DNA of 64,000 nt from Erpobdella octoculata (lineage: Eukaryota > Annelida > Clitellata > Hirudinida > Erpobdellidae). The notes beneath the pieces were generated by a model. The model worked only from the letters and a program-made list of their open reading frames with translations. It had not been told where the DNA came from and did no database searches. The stretch covers positions 42,460,268-42,524,267 of the forward strand of contig OZ022240.1 of assembly GCA_963978895.1 (NCBI GenBank), read 5' to 3'. This document shows positions 31,294 to 40,372 of this stretch, one piece after another. A program made the position numbers and the translations under genes. Each line of letters starts with the position of its first letter. Position 1 is the stretch's first letter.

Positions 31294-33063
31294 ATGGAAA
31301 ATTATTCAAGTTTTGTGAAGTGTTTCATTTGCTCGAAAGAAATTAAAGATGCTCGAATGCTTCCATGTTTGCACAGCTTCTGTTTTGAATGTCTCAGAGT
31401 TGAATTTAATGAAAAAATTTCAAACAAAGAAAACAAATTAAAATGTCCAAAATGTGATATTTGTTTTCAACAACCTGAAGGAGGTTTAGAAAATTTAAAG
31501 AAAAATGAATTTATTGAACGTCTTACTGGAACAAATAAAATATTCTGTGGATCTTGCTTAAAAGAAGAAGTTACTAGTTTATGTTTTGAATGCAAATTGT
31601 ATTTATGTTCATCATGTGTATCTGCACATAGAAGAATTCCTTCAACAAAAAATCACGTCTTAGCAAAAATTAATACCATGGAAAAAGAAGATTTTGAAGC
31701 ATCATATTGCAAATCTTGTCAGAAGTGGGTTGATTCAGGAAAGCTTTTTGATCATAAATCCTGCATCTTGACAACTTTTGCAGAATTTAAAATAACCTTT
31801 CAAAAAAATTTGGAACAAGAAATATTAAAAAACTACAACAACAGAGAAACTCTGAAAACAAATTTAAATGCAATTAATACACAAAAACAGTCTGTTGAAA
31901 ATGAAACTAAAAAATTGAAAATACAAATTCAAGAACATTGCGAAGATCTCAAACTTAAATTTAACAATTTTATTGATTCATGCCAAAATGACTTCAATGC
32001 AATTATTGATAGAAAAAGTAATACAATTAATCAACATATAATTTTATATTCTGAAGAATTGGTAAAATTGAAGACAGAACTTGAAGAAAAAATTGAAAAG
32101 TATAAAAAATGGTCTCAACATTTTAATCCAATTAATCTTATTGAAGCAATTGAAAATGATAATGTTAAATTGTTAGATGAAGATGAAAATAATTCAAGAA
32201 AAAATTATGAATTGATTTTAAGGTGTTTTAATGAAAAGTTGAATCTTGTTTTTGAACCAAAACCGTTGGATACAAAATTTCATTCCTCACAATTTTCAAT
32301 AGGAAATTTAATGTCAACTAATGAAATTCAACCTGAGCTTATTAAAACAATTGCCATAACTAATTATGTTGACAAAATATCGATTAGCCAAACAAAGGTG
32401 TATATTGGGATTCTCAGAGAAGATAAAATTGAAGTTTATTGCAAAACAACATATGAATACCTTTTTTCCATTGATTTAAATATAGGAACCTTTTACATTG
32501 CAGAAGTCGAATTAGTTTATAATTTCTTTTGCATGTTAAATGATTCCTCATTGGATGTTTATAATCTTGAAAAACAGAAAGACAGTCCTGATTGGAAGAA
32601 AACTATAAAACTCACGTTTAACGGAAATAGAATAGTCGGTTCATCGGATAAGAAATTGTTTGTTTTAGAAAATAACAAATTAATTGAAATTACATTGAAT
32701 GGCGAAATTGTACGTGTCATTGTAGTCCCCATGCATAAATTTTCCATTACTGGCTTGAAAAATAATCACTTTGCTATTTCAAGTGTATCAGGACTTTATT
32801 TAATAAACTGCAAAGGAGATGTTATTAAACAAGTTGATATAGAACCAGACATCTATAGACTGACAACAGACAACAATTGTAACTTATTTTTTTATGACTC
32901 TTCTGACAAAAATATTCATGTATATGATTTTAGTTTAAATTTTGTAAAATCGTTTAATGCTCAATGTGATCTAAATGATATTTGTTTTGATTCAACAACA
33001 AATCGTTTATTAGTGGTTGGCAAAGAAGAACAATCTTTTATCATAAATATTTTCCAATTGTGA
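31294..33063 (+). CDS. A3: TRIM-like RING/B-box/coiled-coil/propeller protein, 589 aa
   Basis: Intact single-exon copy, the only A gene on the plus strand. RING, B-box and third-cluster ligands are all conserved (C10 to C54, C85 to H121, C139 to C157). The sequence is a patchwork. The first 36 residues resemble A1 and A4 (DARMLPCLHS), the RING tail is A2-like (RVEFNEKISNKENKL), residues 120-168 are A1-like (AKINTMEKEDFEASYC, ILTTFAEFK), and the coiled-coil start is A2-like (EILKNYNNRETLKTN). The propeller has distinctive loops (GILREDKIE, PMHKFSITG, EPDIYRLTTD). The stop is followed within 15 bp by the reversed Helitron-like CTAG hairpin and then by partial repeats of the gene's own 3' end. 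Confidence 0.9.
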   Translation: MENYSSFVKCFICSKEIKDARMLPCLHSFCFECLRVEFNEKISNKENKLKCPKCDICFQQPEGGLENLKKNEFIERLTGTNKIFCGSCLKEEVTSLCFECKLYLCSSCVSAHRRIPSTKNHVLAKINTMEKEDFEASYCKSCQKWVDSGKLFDHKSCILTTFAEFKITFQKNLEQEILKNYNNRETLKTNLNAINTQKQSVENETKKLKIQIQEHCEDLKLKFNNFIDSCQNDFNAIIDRKSNTINQHIILYSEELVKLKTELEEKIEKYKKWSQHFNPINLIEAIENDNVKLLDEDENNSRKNYELILRCFNEKLNLVFEPKPLDTKFHSSQFSIGNLMSTNEIQPELIKTIAITNYVDKISISQTKVYIGILREDKIEVYCKTTYEYLFSIDLNIGTFYIAEVELVYNFFCMLNDSSLDVYNLEKQKDSPDWKKTIKLTFNGNRIVGSSDKKLFVLENNKLIEITLNGEIVRVIVVPMHKFSITGLKNNHFAISSVSGLYLINCKGDVIKQVDIEPDIYRLTTDNNCNLFFYDSSDKNIHVYDFSLNFVKSFNAQCDLNDICFDSTTNRLLVVGKEEQSFIINIFQL

Positions 33064-33500
33064 TGTATATTTATTTATAACTAGCTCTGTTACCCAGTGT
33101 TACTTGGGTTTTTATATAATGTTCTTATATAATGAATGTATTTAAATTGTGATGTAAATTTATTTGCAACTATACAGTGTTACTTATTTTGTTGTTCTTT
33201 TCAACTCTTATGAAAAAAATATTCGTATATATGATTTTAATTTTAATTTGTTAAAATCTTTTAATCCTCAATGTCAACCGACAAATATTTGTTTTGATTC
33301 AACAACGAATTGTTTATTAGTGGTTGGCGTAAATGTATATTTATTTGTTACTAGCTGGATTATACAGTGTTACTTGTTTTTTTTATAATTTTTTTTGCTT
33401 GTTGTTTTTTGTCAAAAAATTATTTATCGGTGGTTTATATGAAAATTATTTATTTGTTAAATGCTTTTCAATTGTGACGTTTTTACTTTCTAGCCGAAAG
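33064..33500 (+). pseudogene. Tandem partial copies of an A-type 3' end
   Basis: At about 33200-33335 codons for the last two propeller strands reappear (YEKNIRIYDFNFNLLKSF, then QPTNICFDSTTNCLL). A third scrap at 33435-33480 ends with FSIVTF-like codons over the FQL position. Each is separated by a degenerate version of the ACTAG/ACAGTGTTACTTG hairpin (33077, 33170, 33350). The sequence matches no other copy exactly; the QPTNICFD segment is closest to A1. Non-functional. Confidence 0.75.
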
Positions 33501-35030
33501 AAAATTCAAATTTCCGTGCAATGATTATTAAGATTTGTATATTTCCACATGGGCGACCGCAGGAAATTTTTCTCTCTTCTCTCATATTCCCTCTCTTCCG
33601 TTTTTTTTCCTTTTCAAATCGCGAGGTCTTGGGGCTCAATTGAACCCCAAGAAAATTTTTGAAATTTTCTGTTTGAATTTGGTCATATAGAGTAAAATTT
33701 TCAGTTAACTGTTCAGTTATTTTACATCATAATAAAAATTCAAAAATGGTTGAAAAGCACACTGAAAATTACAAAAATGCTTTAATTGGAAAAGATTTAT
33801 AACTCAGACACAGCCAAACTCTCCTTGTTACACATATTTCACCAATTTTTTTACTTCTGGGACTACAAAGTAGGATAGAAAAAAAGTTATTTGCTTGAAA
33901 ACTCAAAAACTGGAAACTTGAAATCATTAAAATTCAGTATTTTGGTTTTTCTTAAAAAATAATAAAATACCTTCACTCAATTCATATAGGTTGCATCGAA
34001 TGTGAGGAATTTACACAAATGCAACCAAATTTTACCTATACTTGATGCTTGGGGTCCGGAGAACTCCGGATCGGGAATTTAGTACCGTTTTTTGATCAAT
34101 CCCATCTTGGTGGACCTACACATAAAAATATTTTGTTAGAACCCCTGATGCTGTCGAAAAATCACAACGGCTACAAACAAATAACTGACTTGAATCTAAA
34201 ATGAAATAAATTAAAATCAAAATAAAATGTGCTATTTTTTTTAGAATCTTTGCCTTTACTTATTAACATTAAAAAACAATTAAAAGCAGTTTTTTAAAAG
34301 GTTATAGGAGATTTTTATATTGTGTAAAACACCCCAGGTTCAAACCTGATGACTTCAAGCGTTTTATAGTATTTTGTTGAACGTATCTGAACATGGCGTG
34401 GTCATTGAAATAACACTGATAAAAGATTACAATGGTGTTGTTAACAAATAAACTCTAAAATGCATAAATTGTCACTTGTGAAACTCATGATTGCTCTGTA
34501 TATCAGCCGGCCGTACATAGATGACCATATTTTTATCGCTCTACGACATACCGGTGGTGGTTCACGGTCGGATTCTGCTTGTGTTTTTACATAACTTGCT
34601 TTTTCAGAATCACTTCTGCCATTTTTATTATAGTCTTGTTTCACTTCTTCACATTCTGGTATACATAATTTTGTTGAAATGGGCTTCAATGTTGATGGGG
34701 TGTCGGATGACGGAATATGTCGTAGGACCCTTTAACCGCTCGCATTTCTAAAATCCATCATTCAAAATTACCAAAATATTGTCAGAGTCTTGGAAAGGTA
34801 AGGCTACTAGATGTCACAGAAGTATTCCATTTTATTTTGTTTAATATATGAGAAACAAGCTCAATTATATCCTCTGGGGTGTGATACACCCCAGGTTGAC
34901 TGACGACATAGGGTTAATAATTTATTAAATGTATGTTTTTGATGTGTACTGTTTTGTATGTTTTCAATTTTTAAAAAATGTTTTAAACGATTTTACTATA
35001 AATTTCAAATATTTAAACAAAGCAGAGGGG
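33500..35030. other. Gene-less stretch with short palindromes
   Basis: No gene recognised. Short perfect palindrome-like segments occur (TTGGGGCTCAATTGAACCCCAA region near 33635; CCGGAGAACTCCGG near 34054; TACACCCCAGG motifs near 34328 and 34885 that may bound a small element). The minus-strand frame 34441-34689 has no recognisable motif. Confidence 0.35.
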
Positions 35031-35039
35031 GCCGCCAAT

Positions 35040-36054
35040 TGAAAGCCCTCGGGTTGGTCACCCAGGATATAAAAAGACGTGTAACGTGTACATGCATTTA
35101 ACATGCTAAAACATTCAGAATTGTATATAACAGGCGCGTAATGTGCAAAGAAAAGTATATACTAAGTGATATTTAACTGTAATTCAACCTTATTCACAAT
35201 TAGAATTAACAAGTTCTCTATTTTAGCTGTAATTATTTGAATAAAATCAAATAAAAACAAATATTCTCACCTTCGAACAATTGCGATTAGTGCACAAATT
35301 TTTTATTTATTTGAATGGTCATTTTTCAAATGCACGAATTTTATGAATTCGGTATGGATTGGTAAATGTACTTAGAGACAGATTTGCAATCTGTGACTTT
35401 AAAAAAAATACATTTTCTTAAACTGCCCATAAGTTTGGCTATCTATCTAACCTTATTTAGTGCACCTGGTCTTTTTAAAGTCATTTTCACATTGGAAGCA
35501 TGAAGTGTTTGATATGAAAGGCTTGGAAATATAAAGATCTTAAATAAATCATGGCGCAAAAATTCGAATTTTCTTTCGACTACCACGGGTCATATATTTT
35601 CATTTTTATTTTAACAATAATCTAAATAAACTTAATTATTATCAGCGATCCATCATTCAAAACAAAAATTAATTATTCAAATACAGGAGTTTTATCACCG
35701 TTAAGAATTTCTGTTGCATAAAAAGTAATTTTTTACAACACCACTATTAATTATCATCTGTAAAATGTATTTACTAAACCAATTTTTTAAATCATTTTTC
35801 TTAGTTTTTTTAATTATACTCGAATTACGTTTTTATTTAATCAACAAAACAAATAAAAATATAAAAACCAAGCAAAATTGAGTTCAACTTAATGAGAAAA
35901 CAAAAACGTCACAATTGAAAAGCATTTAACAAATACAAATCTTTAATACCAATCACCGATAAACAATTTTTTAACAAAAACAACAAACGAAAAACCTGTA
36001 AAACAAAAACCCAAATAACACTTCATAACTCAGATTGTTACAAATAAATATACA
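35040..36054. repeat. A4 3' flank, shared with A5
   Basis: About 1 kb nearly identical to 62724-63710, beginning near GATATAAAAAGACGTG and running to the gene stop. The Helitron-like hairpin near 36010-36040 is degenerate here (AGATTGTTACAAATAAAT in place of the CTAGT end). Shows that A4 and A5 descend from one duplicated block. Confidence 0.75.
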
Positions 36055-37860
36055 TCATAATTGAAAAACATTTATTAAAAAAGAATTCTCTACTTTGCCA
36101 ACCACTAATAAACGATTTGTTGTTGAATCAAAACAGATATCATTTGGTTTACAATGAGCATTAAACGATTTTAAAAAATTTAAATTAAAATCATATACAT
36201 GAATATTTGTTTCATAAGAGTCACTAACAAATAAGTTACAATTGTTGTCTGTTGTCAACCTATGTCTAAGGAAGCTTGTTTTCCAATTAACTTGTTTAAT
36301 GACATCTCCTCTGCAGTTTATTAAATAAAGTCCTAAACGATTTAAAATTGCAAAGTGATATTTGTTCAAGCCAATAATGGAAAATGTATTCTCGGGGATT
36401 ATAATGACACGTACAATTTCGCCATTCAGTGTGATTTCAATTATTTTTTTATTTTCTAAAACAAACAATTTCTTATCCGATGAACCGACAATTCTATCTC
36501 CTTTAAACGCGAGTTTTGTAGTTTTCTTCCAATCAGGACTGTCTTTCTGTTTTTCAAGATTATAAATTTCCAGTAAAGAATCGTTTAACATGCACAAGAA
36601 ACTATCAACTAATTCAGTTCTTGTAGTGCAATAGGTTCTTATATTTAAATCAATGGAAAAAAGGTATTCATATGTTGTTTTGCAATAAACTTCAATTTTA
36701 TAGGACTTATTTATGGAACTCCAACTCCAACAATCATCTCTGAGACTCCCGATATACACCTTTGTTTGGCTAATCGATATTTTGTCAATATAATTAGTTA
36801 TGGCAATTGTTTTAATAAGCTCAGGTTCAATTTCATTAGTTGACATTAAATTTCCTATTGAAAATTGTAAGGTATGAAATTTTGTATCCAACGGTTTTGG
36901 TTTAAAAACAAGATTCAACTTTTCATTAAAACACTTTAATATCAATTCATAATCTTTTTTGGAATTATTTTCATTTTCATCTAACAATTTAACATCATTT
37001 TCAATTGCTTCAATAAGATTAAGTGGATTAAAATGTTGAGACCATTTTTTATATTTTTCAATTTTTTCTTCAAGTTCTGTTTTCAATTTTAACAATTTTT
37101 CTGAATAATAAATCAACTTTTGATCAATTTCATTGCTTTTTCTATCAATAATGGCATTGAAATCATTTTGGCATGAATCAATAAATATGATAAATTTAAG
37201 TTTGAGATCTTCGCAATGCTCTTGAATTTGTATTTTCAATTTTTTAGTTTCATTTTCAACAGACTGTTTCTGTGTATTAATTTCATTTAAACTTGTTTTC
37301 AGAGTTTCTATGTTGTTGTAGTTTTTTAATATTTCTTGTTCCAAATTTTCAAAAAAAGTTTTTTTAAATTCTGCAAAAGATTTCAAGACACAGGATTCAT
37401 GATCAACACGTTTTCCTGAATTAACCCATTTCTGACAAGATTTGCAATATAATGCTTCAAAATCCTCTTCTTCAATGAAATTACTGTTTTCTAAAACATG
37501 ATTTCTTGCTAAAGGAATTCTTCTATGAACAGATACACACGATGAACACAAATACAATTTGCAGTCAAAACAAAAACTAGTAACTTCTTCTTTGGAGCAA
37601 GTTCCACAGAATATTTTATTAGTTTCAGTAAGACATTCAATAAATTCATTTTTCTTTAAATTTTCTAAACCTCCTTCAGGTACTTCTAAAGAAATATTAC
37701 ATTTTGGACAATTTAATTTGATTTCTTTGTTTGACATTTTTCCAATAAATATTCTTTTAAGACATTCAAAACAGAAACTGTGCAAACATGGAAGCATCCG
37801 AGCATCTTTAATTTCTTTTGAACAGATGAAACACTTTACAAAACTTGAATAATTTTCCAT
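36055..37860 (-). CDS. A4: TRIM-like RING/B-box/coiled-coil/propeller protein, 601 aa
   Basis: Intact and the longest A copy. All zinc ligands of A1 are present at the same positions. The RING region is almost identical to A1 (KRIFIGKMSNKEIKLNC), while residues 120-180 are A2-like (ENSNF, VLKSFAEFKKTFFENLEQE). The extra length comes mainly from one propeller loop, SLRDDCWSWSSINKSYK, where the other copies have 9-11 residues, and from KTSFLRHRLTTD further on. The leader and upstream repeat match A1 for at least 400 bp. The predicted role is that of a TRIM-type ubiquitin ligase with a propeller for target binding, by family resemblance only. No introns, signal peptide or membrane segment seen. 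Confidence 0.9.
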   Translation of the reverse strand: MENYSSFVKCFICSKEIKDARMLPCLHSFCFECLKRIFIGKMSNKEIKLNCPKCNISLEVPEGGLENLKKNEFIECLTETNKIFCGTCSKEEVTSFCFDCKLYLCSSCVSVHRRIPLARNHVLENSNFIEEEDFEALYCKSCQKWVNSGKRVDHESCVLKSFAEFKKTFFENLEQEILKNYNNIETLKTSLNEINTQKQSVENETKKLKIQIQEHCEDLKLKFIIFIDSCQNDFNAIIDRKSNEIDQKLIYYSEKLLKLKTELEEKIEKYKKWSQHFNPLNLIEAIENDVKLLDENENNSKKDYELILKCFNEKLNLVFKPKPLDTKFHTLQFSIGNLMSTNEIEPELIKTIAITNYIDKISISQTKVYIGSLRDDCWSWSSINKSYKIEVYCKTTYEYLFSIDLNIRTYCTTRTELVDSFLCMLNDSLLEIYNLEKQKDSPDWKKTTKLAFKGDRIVGSSDKKLFVLENKKIIEITLNGEIVRVIIIPENTFSIIGLNKYHFAILNRLGLYLINCRGDVIKQVNWKTSFLRHRLTTDNNCNLFVSDSYETNIHVYDFNLNFLKSFNAHCKPNDICFDSTTNRLLVVGKVENSFLINVFQL

Positions 37861-37997
37861 TTTTAAGATTGCTAAATTTAATTATAAAACAATTAATTTT
37901 TACAAAAAATATTAACTTTCAAAAAGGCTGAAAAGCAAACAAACCATAAAAACAATATTGTTCACACAAAAAACTCATTTTTAAATTTTTATATATT

Positions 37998-38452
37998 AAA
38001 ATAACAGTCTGTGTGTATGTCCTTTATACATTGCTACACCATTCAAACGATTGTAACACATTAATGATAGCCACTAGAAAAAGGATAGTGTGAAAATAAA
38101 TTGAGATCAGTCACAAAGTGAGCGGGAGCGAGAAAACGAATGAAACATGAATAAGAAAGCGAGCGGAAACTGGAAAATGAACAGGAACAGGAAACCCTTG
38201 GTATCGAAAAAGCAGCCGGGAACTGAAGAGTGAGCTGGATAAAGAGAAAAAAGTGAGCGAACGATAAGGATCAAGAAACCGAACGGGAGCAGGAAAGCAA
38301 TCGGTAACGGAAGAGCAAGCCGGATCGGGAAAGCAACTAGAAACGGGAACGGGAGAACAAGCGAGTACGGGAAAGCAACCGGGAGCGGGAGACCAAGCGG
38401 AAATAAGAGAAAAAAGATGGAAAACCTCTAAAACCCCGGACAATGCCAGGTA
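37998..38452 (+). mobile_element. Helitron-like non-autonomous element upstream of A4
   Basis: Begins near GTGTGTATGTCCTTTATAC (38013), continues through a conserved 90-bp segment, then a minisatellite of imperfect GGGAAAGCAACCGGGAGC units (about 38110-38405). It ends in AAAACCTCTAAAACCCC, a CCCCGG-ACAATGCCAGG hairpin and CGGCTAGT. The same order (GTGTGTATGT start, minisatellite, AACCTCTAA, hairpin, CTAGT) can be pieced together at 43010-43430, 39020-39148 and 52350-52552. No coding capacity. Confidence 0.55.
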
Positions 38453-39010
38453 CCCGGCTAGTTCCTTTTATTAATTTTACCGCCGGCTTGCCTGATTTAA
38501 TGTTTGCAAACCTTGAAAATTAAAATTAACTAACCACCCGTTATCTAATCAAGATGAAATTTGAAAAATATGTTTTATTCTTATGACAATACATTTTATT
38601 AAAATTTGAGGAATTAAAAAAAATCTAGTTAAAAAAAAATAATTATCCATGTTATAGAGCAAAACAAGTTTATAGATGTTTACATGTATACATTTAAAAA
38701 AATGTCGTTTAAAATAAAAATTTTTGGCAACAAATGAAAAACTGGCAAATTCGGCAATGAAAGAAATTTGAGAAAAACCTGGTTTTAAGGTTTTTGTTAT
38801 ATTCCTTAAATAAATTTTTCCGCCGCTTTGGTTCGCTTGAATGTTTGCAAACTTTGAAAGAAAAAATTAACTAAGTTCTCGTTATCCAATTGAGCTGCAA
38901 TTTTAAATATATGTTTCTTATGACAATGCATTCTATTAAAGTTTTAAATTTAAAAAAAGGTAATTAAAAATAATAATTATCTATGTTTAAAACAAAAATA
39001 AATGAAATAC
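38453..39010. repeat. Two tandem copies of dispersed repeat R2
   Basis: Units at 38453-38800 and 38801-39010 share TTNCCGCCG, a TGTTTGCAAAC segment and a CGTTATC segment. The first follows directly on the CTAGT end of the Helitron-like element. Confidence 0.55.
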
Positions 39011-39019
39011 AATTAAATA

Positions 39020-39148
39020 AAAGAGTGGAAGCGTGAACGGTAGAACAAGCAAACAGGGACAAGAAAGCAAGAAAGAGCTGGAAAGCAAGCAGAAGAAAGG
39101 GGAGCGAGAGAGAAAAAACCTCTAAAAACGCCGGGCAACGCCAGGTAA
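39020..39148 (+). mobile_element. Helitron-like 3' end with short minisatellite
   Basis: A purine-rich run of GAAAGCAAGC-type units, then AAACCTCTAAAAACG and the hairpin CCGGGCAACGCCAGG. The final CTAGT is replaced by AAGTC where R4 copy 3 begins, so the end is damaged or overwritten. Confidence 0.5.
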
Positions 39149-39690
39149 GTCTTCTTTCAATTATTCAAACAATTATTTAACTATTGCAAAACTTTTATTT
39201 ATTAAAAAACTGTCAATCCCTACCAAATTTATTGAACAGTTTCTTAACTCTAAATAAAATCAACTAACCAAATCAATATTTTGTTAGGATTAAAACCAAG
39301 TTTTGTTAGGATTAAAACCAAGTTTGGGCTTATTACAGCTTATTGAAAAAATCACGCGTCCAAACTTTTACTTCTTGCACCAGCCAGTAAACTTTTGTGA
39401 GTAAGTTGCTACAGAATATTCAAAGCACTAGGCAACTTCTAATATAAATTATGAAAATAATCGTGTATAATGTTCTGCTCTAGTGGTTTACAATACAGTA
39501 CAGCTGTTTTTAATATTTAATATTGCCGTCCAAACTTTATAGTAACAAAACGAATGATTGACTGACGAACGGATGGATTGAGTGATCAACAATTAAACAG
39601 CTTCTTTCCTTCATCTGAAATTGTTACTCAACCTCAAATGTGACAAACCTGAATAACTTAATTTAATTTGTTTTATTTTATTTAGTTTTT
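39149..39690. repeat. Dispersed repeat R4, copy 3
   Basis: Third copy of the repeat at 203-600 and 14208-14755, with an internal 20-bp duplication near 39295-39325 (TTTTGTTAGGATTAAAACC twice). Confidence 0.6.
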
Positions 39691-40362
39691 TAATCTTACA
39701 AAATTATTGTAAGATTAAAAACAGCTACCTTTTGTTATTAATGTATGTCGTTGCTAATGATCAAATAGGCGTTGAAGCAATGGCAACACCGCAGATTATG
39801 TGGGAGGTCCAGTGTTAACAGCTGGCAATAAAGATTAGGTTCCAATAAAGTTGCGGAAGTTTTATTTTTATATTATTTTATTAATTTTCACTTGTTCGGA
39901 TGTCCATGGGATGTCCGAAGATGTTGAGAAGCTCGAGAGATCATTAAACAATTAACCGAATTCAAAAAAAGGTACAGATTATATATTAAACTTAAAAAAT
40001 TTTTGTAAAAAAATGATAAATAAAATAAAATAAAATAAAGGAAATTATTCAGGTTTGACATCGGATTCATTTGACACCGCTTTGCTCTTATTGGTCCAGG
40101 CTCAAGCCTTCTTACCGCTGCACTCTTACGCATGACTCCCACTTAGAAGAGGAGCTACTGGGGTTAACACCAGGATTCATTAGCGCGATCAATTTAACAA
40201 CACGTCTTGACAAAATCTTGTTGTATCTGGCGTATCGTCAACGGCAATTTGTTTAAAAGTGAAAATTTTTGTTTAAAAGCACTGATGACTACGTGGCTAT
40301 GGTCGAGCAATTTTGCCTTGATATTGGCTTAGCTCGAACAATGGGTTAAGCCTGATAAGGCC
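39690..40362. other. Gene-less stretch
   Basis: No gene, repeat array or element end recognised. Frames at 39888-40142 and 40071-40256 have no family resemblance. Confidence 0.4.
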
Positions 40363-40372
40363 TGCTATTGAG

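Noticed and set aside
34330..34350. GGTTCAAACC as a tRNA internal promoter
   Set aside because: It is part of a short palindrome; no tRNA fold around it.
38111..38443. 110-codon minus-strand frame rich in CFPVP
   Set aside because: Same minisatellite artefact within the Helitron-like element upstream of A4.
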